Shown here one piece after another: positions 10,151 through 19,239 of a stretch of DNA of 64,000 bases. The stretch is taken from the NCBI GenBank assembly GCA_963823215.1, contig CAWGKT010000012.1:434001-498000 (forward strand). Reading direction: 5' to 3'. Under the pieces are notes generated by a model, which was not told where the DNA came from, made no database searches, and saw only the letters and a list, made by a program, of their open reading frames with translations. Within the stretch, counting starts at the first letter, position 1; each line of letters begins with the position of its first letter. Both the position numbers and the translations under genes were made by a program. The DNA is from CAIWHR01 sp963823215 (GTDB taxonomy: Bacteria; Pseudomonadota; Gammaproteobacteria; Burkholderiales; Casimicrobiaceae).

Positions 10151-10231
10151 CGCCGTGCCGTCCCAAGGCTCGAATTGCTCCCCCTCGGGGGGCAGCGTAG
10201 CGGCGCCAGCCGCAAGCGTGGGGGTACACCT
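10151..10231 (+). repeat. dispersed intergenic repeat, copy B
   Basis: It reads GCCGTGCCGTCCCAAGGC, then GAATTGCTCCCCCTCGGGGG, then a variable GC stretch and GCCGCAAGCGTGGGGG ending at the aceF GTG. CCCCCTCGGGGGG is a self-complementary core. The terminal GTGGGGG is the only purine-rich stretch near the aceF start. It occupies most of the 120-nt aceE-aceF gap. Confidence 0.75.
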
Positions 10232-11561
10232 GTGAGCACGATCGAAGTCAAAGTACCCGATATCGGCGATTTCACCGACATTCCGGTCATCGAGATTTTC
10301 GTCAAGCCGGGCGATGCGGTGAAGGCGGAGGACTCGCTGGTCACGCTCGAATCCGACAAGGCGACGATGGACGTGCCGTCGCCGGTCGCGGGCGTCGTCA
10401 AGGAATTGAAGGTGAAGCTCGGCGACAAGGTCGCCGAGGGCTCGCTGATCGTCGTGCTCGACGCGGGCGCCGTCACGCCCGCGGCGGAGGCACGCGCGCC
10501 CGCACCCGCGCCGCAGGCTGCGCCGACGGCGGCGCCTGAGCCCGTGTCCGGGCCCGCCCCCAGGCCTGCCCCCATGGCCCCCTCGGCGCCGATCGAGCCA
10601 GCCGCCGCCGCGGCCCCCGTCGACAGCGGCGCCTTCAAGGCGGCGCACGCGTCGCCGTCGGTGCGCAAATTCGCACGGGAACTCGGCGTCGATCTCGCGC
10701 GTGTGACGGGTGCAGGCCCGAAAGGACGCATCCTGCAAGAGGACGTGCAGAATTTCGTCAAGACGGTCATGAGCGGCATCGGGCCGTCCGCAGGCGCAGC
10801 CGCGGGAGGCATTGGCGGTGGCGGCGCACTCAACCTGCTGCCCTGGCCGTCGGTCGACTTCGCGAAATTCGGCCCGATCGAAGTTCGGCCGCTGTCGCGC
10901 ATCAAGAAGATCTCCGGTGCGAACCTGGCGCGCAACTGGGTGATGATCCCCCACGTCACGCAGTTCGACGAAGCCGACATCACCGACCTCGAGGCATTCC
11001 GCGTCACGCTCAACAAGGAAAACGAGAAGTCCGGCGTCAAGGTGACGATGCTCGCATTCCTGATCAAGGCGAGCGTGGCCGCGCTGAGGAAGTTCCCGGA
11101 CGTGAACGCTTCGCTCGACGGCGACAACCTGGTGCTTGAAGCAGTACTTCCACATCGGTTTCGCCGCCGACACGCCGAACGGTCTCGTCGTCCCGGTGAT
11201 CAGGAACGCCGACCAGAAAGGCGTGCTCGGCATCGCCGCGGAGATGGCCGCGCTGTCGGCGAAGGCGCGCGAGGGCAAGCTCGGTCCGGCCGAGATGCAG
11301 GGCGGCTGCTTCTCGATCTCCAGCCTCGGCGGCATCGGCGGCACCGCGTTCACGCCGATCATCAACGCGCCCGAAGTCGCGATCCTCGGCGTGTCGAAAA
11401 GCGTGACCAAACCCGCATGGGACGGCAAGGCGTTCGTGCCGCGCCTGATGGTGCCGCTTTCCTTCTCCTACGACCACCGCGTGATCGACGGCGCCTCAGC
11501 GGCGCGCTTCACCGCCTATCTCGCGACACTGCTGGCCGACCTGCGTCGGGGGTTGCTATGA
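10232..11561 (+). CDS. aceF: pyruvate dehydrogenase E2, dihydrolipoamide acetyltransferase (one +1 frame break)
   Basis: A 442-residue E2 after correction. It contains one lipoyl domain (VKVPDIGDFTDIPVIEIF, lipoyl lysine in ESDKATMDVP near residue 46), an Ala/Pro linker, a peripheral-subunit-binding domain (ASPSVRKFARELGVDLARV, GRILQEDVQNFV) and the catalytic domain ending in SFSYDHRVIDGASAARF with the catalytic His. GTG at 10232 is the only suitable start. The frame shifts by one base at about 11135 (GTG[C]TTG AAG): the N-terminal part runs on into a nonsense frame, and the true continuation KQYFHIGFAADTPNGLVVPV is in the next frame. All motifs are preserved, so this is probably a sequence error. 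The TGA overlaps the lpd ATG (ATGA). Confidence 0.93.
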
Positions 11562-13360
11562 GCGCCGTCGTCGTCAAGGTTCCCGATATCGGTGACTTCA
11601 AGGACATCCCGGTCATCGAGATCTTCGTCAAGCCCGGCGACGTGGTGAAGGCGGAGGATTCGCTCGTCACGCTCGAATCCGACAAGGCGACGATGGATGT
11701 GCCCGCGCCCGCCGGCGGCACGATCCGAGAAGTCAGGGTCAGGCTGGGCGACAAGGTGAGCGAGGGCTCGGTCATCGTGGAACTCGAATCCGGTGCCGCC
11801 GGCGCGGCGCAACCGGCGGCCGCGGCGGCGACGTCGGTGCTGCCGCAGGCATCCTCCCCGCCTCCACCACTGGCGGCACGCGCGTCCGGCACGATTCCTG
11901 GTGCCGCGGCCTACGCCGGGAAGTTCGACGTCGAATGCCGGATGCTCGTTCTCGGCGCCGGTCCAGGCGGATACAGCGCCGCGTTTCGCGCTGCGGACCT
12001 CGGCATGAAGACCGTGCTGGTCGAGCGCTACGACGCGCTGGGCGGCGTGTGCCTGAACGTCGGCTGCATTCCGTCGAAGGCACTGCTGCACATCGCGGCC
12101 GTGATGGACGAGACGAAGACGCTGGCCGAGCACGGAATCGCTTTCGATGCGCCTCGGATCGACCTCGGCAAGCTGCGTGGCTGGAAGGACAAGGTCGTCG
12201 GCAAGCTGACCGGCGGGCTTGCGGGCATGGCCAAGGCACGCAAGGTCGAGGTCGTTCGCGGCGTCGGCCAGTTCCTCGATGCGCACCATGTCGAGGTCGA
12301 GATCACCGCAGGGCCGGCGCAGGCGAAGACCGGCGCCAAGACGGTCGTGCGCTTCGAGCAGGCGATCATCGCTGCCGGCTCGCAGGTCATGCGGCTGCCG
12401 TTCATTCCGGATGATCCACGCGTGCTCGACTCGACGCGGGCGCTCGATCTCGCGTCGGTGCCGAAGCGGATGCTCGTGATCGGCGGCGGCATCATCGGCC
12501 TCGAGATGGGAACGGTCTACTCCTCGCTCGGCACGCGGCTCGACGTCGTCGAAATGCTCGACGGCTTGATGCCCGGCGCCGATCGCGACTTGGTCCGCGT
12601 CTGGGAAAAGGTCAACAAGCACCGCTTCGACCGGATCATGGTCGCGACTAAGACTACCGCGGTCGTCGCGAAGCCGGACGCGCTTTGGGTCACCTTCGAG
12701 GGCGCCAACGCCCCGCAGGAGCCGCAGCCCTACGACGCTGTGCTGATGAGCGTCGGCCGCGGTCCCAACGGGAAGAAGATCGGCGCCGACAACGCGGGCG
12801 TCGCGGTCTCCGATAGCGGTTTCATCGCGGTCGACAACCAGATGCGCACCAACGTCCCGCACATCTTCGCGATCGGCGACATCGTCGGCCAGCCGATGCT
12901 CGCGCACAAGGCGACGCACGAAGGCCATGTCGCGGCGGAAGCGGCGGCCGGCGAGAAGTCGTACTTCGACGCGCGCGTGATCCCCTCGGTCGCCTACACC
13001 GACCCGGAGATCGCGTGGGCGGGACTGACCGAGGACGAGGCGAAGGCGAAGGGCGTCAAGATCGAAAAGGGCCTCTTCCCCTGGGCGGCATCCGGCCGCG
13101 CGATCGCCAACGGCCGCGACGAGGGCCACACCAAGCTGCTGTTCGACGCCGCGACGCACAGACTCGTCGGCGGCGGAATCGTCGGCACGCACGCGGGCGA
13201 TCTGATCGGAGAAATCGCGCTCGCGATCGAGATGGGCGCAGATGCCGTGGACATCGGCAGGACGATTCATCCGCACCCGACGCTGTCCGAATCCGTGGGT
13301 CTTGCGGCAGAAGCGTTCGAAGGCGTTTGCACGGACCTGCCGCCGCCGCGGAAGCGGTAG
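11558..13360 (+). CDS. lpd: dihydrolipoamide dehydrogenase E3 with N-terminal lipoyl domain
   Basis: A 600-residue E3 that reoxidises dihydrolipoamide with NAD+. Residues 1-80 form a lipoyl domain (VPDIGDFKDIPVIEIF, ESDKATMDVP) nearly the same as that of aceF. An Ala/Pro linker follows, then the FAD-binding LVLGAGPGGYSAAFRAADLG, the redox disulphide GGVCLNVGCIPSK, the NAD-binding IGGGIIGLEMG, FAIGDIVGQPMLAHKATHEG, and the C-terminal catalytic GTHAGDLIGE...IHPHPTLSE. The lipoyl-E3 fusion is typical of betaproteobacterial PDH operons. The start is fixed by the four-base overlap with aceF and by the conserved MSAVVVKVPDIGDF N-terminus. Confidence 0.97.
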   Translation: MSAVVVKVPDIGDFKDIPVIEIFVKPGDVVKAEDSLVTLESDKATMDVPAPAGGTIREVRVRLGDKVSEGSVIVELESGAAGAAQPAAAAATSVLPQASSPPPPLAARASGTIPGAAAYAGKFDVECRMLVLGAGPGGYSAAFRAADLGMKTVLVERYDALGGVCLNVGCIPSKALLHIAAVMDETKTLAEHGIAFDAPRIDLGKLRGWKDKVVGKLTGGLAGMAKARKVEVVRGVGQFLDAHHVEVEITAGPAQAKTGAKTVVRFEQAIIAAGSQVMRLPFIPDDPRVLDSTRALDLASVPKRMLVIGGGIIGLEMGTVYSSLGTRLDVVEMLDGLMPGADRDLVRVWEKVNKHRFDRIMVATKTTAVVAKPDALWVTFEGANAPQEPQPYDAVLMSVGRGPNGKKIGADNAGVAVSDSGFIAVDNQMRTNVPHIFAIGDIVGQPMLAHKATHEGHVAAEAAAGEKSYFDARVIPSVAYTDPEIAWAGLTEDEAKAKGVKIEKGLFPWAASGRAIANGRDEGHTKLLFDAATHRLVGGGIVGTHAGDLIGEIALAIEMGADAVDIGRTIHPHPTLSESVGLAAEAFEGVCTDLPPPRKR

Positions 13361-13421
13361 CGCTTGCAGGGCCGCCAACCGCCGTCGCCCAACGGCAAAC
13401 GGTCGAGTGACGACGGTGGTT

Positions 13422-15110
13422 ATGCGCCTCGCGTCCCGCTTTCTGATAGGCGCAGCGATAGCGGCGGCGTCTTCTTGTCTCGCTCTCGCCACGCCTGCAT
13501 CCTCCGCGCCCAATTATCAGGGCCTGTGGTGGAACGCACCCCCCAATTCGGAATCCGGCTGGGGGATCAACTTGACACATCAAGGCGATGTGATCTTTGC
13601 CAGCTGGTTCACCTACGACGTCGGTGGCGACGGCTGGTGGCTCTCCATGACCGCCAACAAGACCGCGGAGGGAATCTACGGCGGGACCTTGATCGAGACC
13701 GCTGGACCGGCCTTCAGCGCGGATCCCTTCGCCCCTGCCAAGGTGACCCGAACCCAGGCCGGCAACGGCACACTCACCTTCCGCGATGCCGACACTGGCA
13801 CGCTCAGCTATACGCTCAAGGGTGTGTCACAGACGAAGTTCATCACGCGGCAGGTTTTCGGCCCCGTGCCGACCTGCACCTACGGCACGCGACCGGACTT
13901 CGCGGCGGCGACGAATTACCAGGACCTGTGGTGGGTAGCGAACGGAGCCGAATCGGGCTGGGGCGTCAACCTCGCGCACCAGGGCGATAAGATCTTCGCC
14001 ACCTGGTTCACCTACGACACCGATGGCGCGCCGCTCTGGCTCTCGGTGACCGCAGCCAAGACCGCGCCGAACGTCTACCACGGAGAGCTGAACCGCACGA
14101 CCGGCCCCGCCTTCAACGCGGTACCGTTCGATCCCACGACCGTGACGCGCACCGTAGTGGGTACGACGACCTTCACGTTCGCCAACGGCAACGCGGCGAC
14201 GTTTGCATACACGATGGACGGCGTGAGCCAGACCAAGACCATCACCCGCCAGTTGTTCGTCCCGCCGGCGGGCACTGTCTGCGGCGAGCCGTATCGCACT
14301 CCGGCACCGGTCACGATCGTCGCGGCGGGAGACATCGCCCAATGCGGCAGAGCACCTGCGGCGAGCGCGGCCGCCAGGACCGCCGCGCTCATCGAGGCCC
14401 AGGATGCTCTCGTGCTGACGCTGGGGGACAACGCATACCAGAGCGGCACGGCCGCCGAATTCGCGAGTTGCTTCCAACCCACGTGGGGCGCCTTCAAGGA
14501 CCGGATTCGCCCCAGCCCCGGCAACCACGACTACAAGACCTCCGGCGCTGAAGGCTACTTCGACTATTTCGGCGCGCAGGCGGGTCCGGATCGCCTCGGC
14601 TACTACAGCTTCGACTACGGGGGCTGGCATTTTATCTCGCTCAACAGCCTCGTCGACGCCTCACCTGAGTCGGAGCAGTACCTTTGGCTCGCTGCGGATC
14701 TCGCAAACTCCCGAGACAGCCTGTGCACGATCGCCTATTGGCACTATCCCGCGTTCAGCTCGGGTTCGACGCACGGCAGCATCGAGGCGATGAAGCCGTT
14801 CTTCGACGCGCTGTACACGGCCGGCGTCGAGATGGTGTTGTCGGGGCACGAGCACATCTACGAGCGATTTGCACCGCAGAGGGCCGACGGGACCGCGGAT
14901 CCCGCGCGCGGTGTCCGCCAGTTTGTCGTCGGTACCGGCGGCGCCGAGCTCTATCCAATCGGAACGCCGATTCTCAACAGCGAATACCGCAACAACACGA
15001 CTTGGGGCGTCCTGCGGCTGACGCTCGACCAGGGCAGCTACAGTTGGCGGTTCATGCCGACCGGGGGGGGCGACGCGATCGACTCCGGCACCGGGATTTG
15101 CCATCCGTGA
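13422..15110 (+). CDS. secreted metallophosphatase with two tandem N-terminal repeats
   Basis: A 562-residue exported protein. It has a signal peptide (MRLASRFLIGAAIAAASSCLALATPASSA), then two copies of a repeat of about 115 residues (from residue 31 NYQGLWWNAPPNSESGWGIN, and near 160 NYQDLWWVANGAESGWGVN), each ending in QTK-ITRQ-F. The C-terminal domain (about 285-545) is a calcineurin-like phosphoesterase: GDIAQCG, LTLGDNAYQSG, GNHDYKTSG, AYWHYPAF and SGHEHIYERFAP supply the metal ligands, as in purple-acid-phosphatase-like and 3',5'-cAMP-phosphodiesterase-like enzymes. The true substrate is unknown. GTG at 13407 is an alternative start. It probably acts in the periplasm or outside the cell. 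It starts 61 nt after lpd but is functionally unrelated. Confidence 0.86.
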   Translation: MRLASRFLIGAAIAAASSCLALATPASSAPNYQGLWWNAPPNSESGWGINLTHQGDVIFASWFTYDVGGDGWWLSMTANKTAEGIYGGTLIETAGPAFSADPFAPAKVTRTQAGNGTLTFRDADTGTLSYTLKGVSQTKFITRQVFGPVPTCTYGTRPDFAAATNYQDLWWVANGAESGWGVNLAHQGDKIFATWFTYDTDGAPLWLSVTAAKTAPNVYHGELNRTTGPAFNAVPFDPTTVTRTVVGTTTFTFANGNAATFAYTMDGVSQTKTITRQLFVPPAGTVCGEPYRTPAPVTIVAAGDIAQCGRAPAASAAARTAALIEAQDALVLTLGDNAYQSGTAAEFASCFQPTWGAFKDRIRPSPGNHDYKTSGAEGYFDYFGAQAGPDRLGYYSFDYGGWHFISLNSLVDASPESEQYLWLAADLANSRDSLCTIAYWHYPAFSSGSTHGSIEAMKPFFDALYTAGVEMVLSGHEHIYERFAPQRADGTADPARGVRQFVVGTGGAELYPIGTPILNSEYRNNTTWGVLRLTLDQGSYSWRFMPTGGGDAIDSGTGICHP

Positions 15111-15162
15111 GTCATTAGACCGGCCCCAGCGTCCAGGATGGCATTTCGAAGGAGTCTGCGCG

Positions 15163-15354
15163 ATGGTCGATCCCAGTCAAGGCGCGCGACCTGCGCAACA
15201 GTACGTGTTGGGGCACTCCGAGCATGAAGTCGAACGGCTCAAAGCCCAAGCGCGTCTGATCGATCCGATCACGGAACGCTTCTTTCTGGCAGCGGGCGAC
15301 GGCCACAGTATATGCGTTAGTTTCGGCCAAAGCGGCGGTGCCTCCTCGGTTTGA
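15163..15354 (+). pseudogene. truncated SAM-dependent methyltransferase N-terminus
   Basis: The 63-codon frame begins MVDPSQGARPAQQYVLGHSEHEVERLKAQARLIDPITERFF. This matches the N-terminal helices of a group of UbiE-like class I methyltransferases (YVLGHSxxExxRLxxQA). The similarity stops at LAAG, exactly where the SAM-binding VLDVGSGAG motif should follow, and the frame ends 20 codons later. No continuation was found in any frame downstream. It is therefore read as a remnant left by a deletion or insertion. The following 185 nt up to the kinase gene (15355-15539) hold no recognisable gene. Confidence 0.6.
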
Positions 15355-15539
15355 CTGATCAACGATAATGATTGGTTACGACACACCATTGATGTCGCCT
15401 ACGAGCCACTGCAACGTCGCGCCAGTCCGCCACATGAAAAACCTTTCTTGCTGTATCACCGCATCCAAGTATGTCGGCGGGACAGACGAAGTGTTGAGTG
15501 CGCCTGCGCGCCAACCGAACTTTCGGCGTTGGTGAGGCG

Positions 15540-17371
15540 ATGAGCTGGGTCGAAATCGTCTGGACCATGATGATCGCGGCGAGCCTGATGCTCGGCGTCG
15601 TCCATCTGTTCGTCTGGCAGAGGCAACGGTCTCAGTACGCCAACCTGCTGTTTTTCGTGCTCGCCGCCTCGGCCGCCGCCTATGGCGCCTTCGAGCTTGC
15701 GAGAATGGGGGCCGAGACACCGGCCAGCCTCGCCGCTCTCGCACGCTGGTCTCATGTGCCGCTCGCCATGGTCATCATCTCGATTGTGGGGTTCGTGCGC
15801 CTTTACTTCGACGCAGGTCGACTCTGGCTCGCTTACGCGGTGATCGGGATTCGGTTGGTCGCCCTTGCGCTGAATTTCCTGACCGGCGTGAACGTGAACT
15901 TCCGGGAAATCACAGCGCTGGACCACCTGCAGCTTTTTGGGGGCGCCGTCGTCGTCGGTCCCGTCGGTGTCGCGAATCCGTGGGCGATCGTCCCCCAGCT
16001 CAGCAACCTGTTGCTCGTCGCGTTCATCGTCGATGCCTCCATCAACCTCTGGCGGAGGGGCGGAACCGTGGCGCGCCGCCGCGCGGCTCTCGTCGGCGGC
16101 AGTCTTGCTTTTTGCATCATGACGGCTGGCAGCTTCGCTGCACTGGTCGTCGCCGGGGTGGTACACGCGCCCACCATCCTCATGCCCGGCTTTTTCATCG
16201 TCGTACTGGCGATGGGCTACGAGCTGGTCTGGGACCTCGCCGCTGCGGCGCAGCTGACGGCGCAGCTCCGCGCAAGCGAGCAGCGCTTCCGTGCGGTCGT
16301 CGAAGCGGTTCCGAGCGCGATTCTTCTGGTCAATGGCAAAGGGATCGATCACGTTAGCGAATGCGCAGGCCGAGACCGTGTTCGGCTACCGGCGTGCAGA
16401 ACTCGTCGCGAAGCCGGTCGAAATGCTGATTCCGGAGCGCTTTCGCATCCCGCATGCCGCGCTGCGGGGCGCCTACGCCAGCGAGCCGCGGGCGCGAGCG
16501 ATGGGGGCCGGACGCGAGCTGGTCGCGTGCCGAAAGGATGGTGGCGAAATCCCGGTGGAAGCCGCGCTCAGCCCGATGCCGACCAAGGATGGGTTATTCG
16601 TACTGGTGTCGGTCGTCGACATCACCGAGCGCAGAAACGCGGAGCGGGCAACGGCCCGCCAGCGCGACGACTTCGCACACCTGTCGCGGGTCGCGATGTT
16701 GGGCGAGTTGTCCGGATCGCTCGCGCATGAACTCAACCAACCGCTGACGGCTATTCTGAGCAATGCACAGGCCGCGCAGCGGTTTCTCGCACAGAGCCCA
16801 CCGCGCATCGACAAGCTCGCGGAAATCCTTACCGACATCGTGAAGAGCGATCACCGTGCCGAAGCGGTGATTCAGCGGCTACGGTCCATGCTCAGAAAGG
16901 AAGAGTCGCAGCGGCATCCGCTCGAGCATCAACGAAGTCGTCGAGGAGTCGATTCGTCTGATGCGCAGTGACTTGTTGAGCCGGCAGGTGGTGGTCAGCA
17001 CCGACCTTGCCGACGCGCTGCCAGCCGTGAGCGGTGATCGGAATCAACTGCAGCAGGTGTTGCTCAACTTCGTGATCAACGGATGCGATGCCATGGACGG
17101 CCAGGAAGCGGACCGCCGGCTCCTGGTGCGAACACAGACGACCGTCCAGGGCAATGTCGAGGTCTCCGTCGTCGACCGGGGCGCGGGAATACCTCCGGCG
17201 AATCTCGAACGCATTTTCGAGCCGTTCGTGACGACCAAGGCGACCGGCATGGGCTTGGGCCTGGCAATTTGCAGATCGATCGTCGAGGCACATGGCGGCC
17301 GCCTGTGGGCGACCAACAATGCGGATCGCGGCGCTACGCTGCATTGCGAATTGCCGGCTAACGGGGCCTAG
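15540..17371 (+). CDS. membrane PAS histidine kinase (two +1 frame breaks)
   Basis: About 609 residues after correction. The N-terminus has roughly seven membrane helices (to about residue 235). A PAS domain follows (FRAVVEAVPSAILLVNGKG to VVDITERRN), then a HisKA domain with LGELSGSLAHELNQPLTAIL (phospho-accepting His near 396) and a HATPase domain with NFVINGCDAM, VVDRGAGIPP, and GMGLGLAICRSIVEAHGG. The architecture is FixL/DctB-like. It autophosphorylates and probably signals to the adjacent FixJ-type regulator 6 nt downstream. Breaks lie at about 16344 (GGG[A]TCG) and 16924 (CTC[G]AGC); removing one base at each rejoins the domains. The start has GGTGAGG upstream. The signal sensed is unknown. 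Confidence 0.88.
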
Positions 17372-17376
17372 CTTCG

Positions 17377-18006
17377 ATGCGAGAGCCGGCGCCAACGGTA
17401 TACGTAGTCGACGATGATCCTGATGTGTTGAAGGCGATCGAACGACTGCTTGAATCGATTGGACTGAACGTTGCAACGTTCTCTTCGCCGCACCGGTTTC
17501 TCGAAAGCTACGACCGGAACGCTCCGGGTTGCCTCGTGCTCGACCTCGCGCTGCCGGGCTTGAACGGTCTCGATGTGCAGCGGGTGCTGGAACAACAGGC
17601 GAGCGTGCTGCCAATCGTCTTTCTCACCGGCCGTGGCGACATCGCAGCGAGCGTTCAGGCGATGAAGCATGGCGCGGCGGATTTCCTCACCAAGCCGATA
17701 GACGACACTGCGCTGATTGCCGCCATTCACGAGGCGCTGGCCAGGGACCGGGTGTTGCGCCCCGCACGCCTGGAGCGAGAGCGCGTCGCGAAGTGCCTTG
17801 CAATGCTTACCGAGCGTGAACGGCAGGTTCTCGAGTTGATCGTCGCTGGAAGGCTGAACAAGCAGATCGCCGCCGAACTGGGCACGACCGAGAAGACGAT
17901 CAAGTACCATCGCGGCAACCTGATGCGCAAGATGGGTGTGCGGGTCGTTGCCGATCTGGTGAAGCTGGCGGAACGCGCCGGGGTCGGCTCGATGCCCAGG
18001 GCCTGA
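17377..18006 (+). CDS. FixJ/NarL-type two-component response regulator
   Basis: A 209-residue regulator. The receiver domain (1-120) has the acidic pocket VVDDDPD, the phospho-acceptor Asp in CLVLDLALPGLNG, Thr in FLTGRGD and Lys in FLTKPID. The LuxR-type HTH (about 145-205) reads LTERERQVLELIVAGRLNKQIAAELGTTEKTIKYHRGNLMRKM. It begins 6 nt after the kinase stop and is surely its partner. It is a likely transcriptional activator of the neighbouring exported-protein genes, but no operator was identified. Unlike its neighbours, its frame is intact. Confidence 0.93.
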   Translation: MREPAPTVYVVDDDPDVLKAIERLLESIGLNVATFSSPHRFLESYDRNAPGCLVLDLALPGLNGLDVQRVLEQQASVLPIVFLTGRGDIAASVQAMKHGAADFLTKPIDDTALIAAIHEALARDRVLRPARLERERVAKCLAMLTERERQVLELIVAGRLNKQIAAELGTTEKTIKYHRGNLMRKMGVRVVADLVKLAERAGVGSMPRA

Positions 18007-18094
18007 GGCAGCATTATCTCGCCTGGGCCGCCTTCGATACCTGGACCAAGGTCCAGTTGCCCCGGCCGCCGCCGCTTGATACCGTGGGATCAGG

Positions 18095-18581
18095 ATGGCA
18101 AGAGACGCACCGCTGCTGGCCGTGGTGGACGACGATGCAGACGTGCGCGTTGCATTGACGCGGCTCGTTTCCTCCGCGGGTTTCGCGGTCGAAACGTTCG
18201 CGTCGGGCGCGGAGTTCCTGCGCTCTGTTCAGGACCACGAACCGGACTGCGTCGTGCTCGACCTTCACATGCCGGAAATGAGCGGATTCGATGTTCAAGG
18301 TGCGCTCGCCAGCGGTCATCCGGCTGTGCCGGTCGTCGTCATGACAGGACACGACACTGCCTGAATCGCGCGCGCGGGCCGTTCAAATGGGCGCGAAGGT
18401 CTATCTCTGCAAGCCCATCAACGACGAAGCGTTGCTTGCGGCGATCGGCGACGCCATCGGCGGTGTGTCGGCTGAACATGCGGCGGACGATGTGATTGCG
18501 CGAACGCGCCGGAATGAGGAGAGGCGCTATGAGCGTGAAGGAATGTCTTGGCAGCGATTGCGGTATCCATGTGCCTGGTAG
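18095..18581 (+). CDS. single-domain response regulator (one +1 frame break)
   Basis: A CheY/FixJ-like receiver domain without an output domain. It has LLAVVDDDADVRVAL, phospho-acceptor Asp in CVVLDLHMPEMSG, VVVMTGHDTA and, after the break, GAKVYLCKPIND. The uncorrected frame stops at TGA 18362-18364. Deleting one T at 18362 (GCC[T]GAA) gives a continuous frame of 161 codons. The last 18 codons overlap the next gene, so the true C-terminus may be shorter, near IGGVSAEHAADD. The ATG at 18095 is preceded by GGATCAGG. It follows the FixJ-type regulator by 88 nt and may act as a phosphate sink or second output of the same kinase. Confidence 0.78.
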
Positions 18582-19162
18582 CGCCGCCGGTCGCGGCGCA
18601 GATCTTTTCGTGGGATCCGCTCAAGGACGTGCAGGAAGCGCTTCCCGAAGGCGTGCCGAGCGAAGCCAAGATCATTCAGGCGAGGCACGCAGGTGCGGGA
18701 GATGGCGCAGGACGCGCTCGCCTCGCTCTACGAGATCGCGCCCGGCACCCGCCGCGCCATCGAAGCGCTCGGCCGGCTATGCCGTATTCAGCACGTTCGG
18801 GGTCAAGCTCTTCTTCGCCGGCGGCACCACCGGCAAGGGCATGGTCGTCAACCATCGCACGGGCCGCCAGACCTTCATGAAGATGCTGCAGGTGCAGGGC
18901 GGCCTGGGTTTCGGTGTGAACCAGAATCGTCTGATCTTCGTCTTCGCCAACGAACAGGCGCTGCAAGAACTTCATCAACCAGGGCTGGGAGTTCGGCGGC
19001 CAGGTCAACCTGTCGGCCATGGCGGGTGGCCAGGGAGGCATGTTCAGCGGCGCGGCCGCCGTGTCGCCCGGCGTGTACCTCTACCAGCTGACGCAGACCG
19101 GCCTTGCGGCCACGCTTACGGTCGGAGGCACGAAGTTCTTCAAGGACGGCGATCTGAACTGA
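18529..19162 (+). CDS. exported SYLF/YSC84-like lipid-binding domain protein (four +1 frame breaks)
   Basis: About 209 residues after correction. A signal peptide (MSVKECLAAIAVSMCLVAPPVAAQ) is followed by a helical region (REMAQDALASLYEIAP). The SYLF-like core has SAGYAVFSTFGVKLFFAGGTTGKGMVVN, LQVQGGLGFGVNQNRLIFVF, NFINQGWEFGGQVNLSAMAGG and a C-terminal GGTKFFKDGDLN. SYLF domains bind membrane lipids; the role of bacterial secreted forms is poorly known. Breaks were located at about 18547, 18689, 18765 and 18967, each one surplus base. The start has GAGGAGAGG upstream. It heads a run of exported-protein genes that includes the arylsulfatase. Confidence 0.72.
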
Positions 19163-19239
19163 TGCGGTCACTTCGATGAGCCAGGTCACGAGATCGAACT
19201 CGACGTGACACGAACGACGGACATTGTGGGAGAGACTCG

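Noticed and set aside
6902..11428. A 1508-codon open frame on the minus strand across the pyruvate dehydrogenase genes
   Set aside because: It is antisense to the intact aceE and aceF frames, has low-complexity Arg/His/Asp-rich composition, and starts and ends without family motifs. Long antisense frames are expected where third codon positions are nearly all G or C.
10175..13360. A single 1061-codon aceF-lpd fusion protein
   Set aside because: The fused frame passes through a nonsense stretch between about 11135 and 11557, while the proper aceF C-terminus is in the next frame and ends with its own stop overlapping the lpd ATG. The fusion is an artefact of one surplus base.
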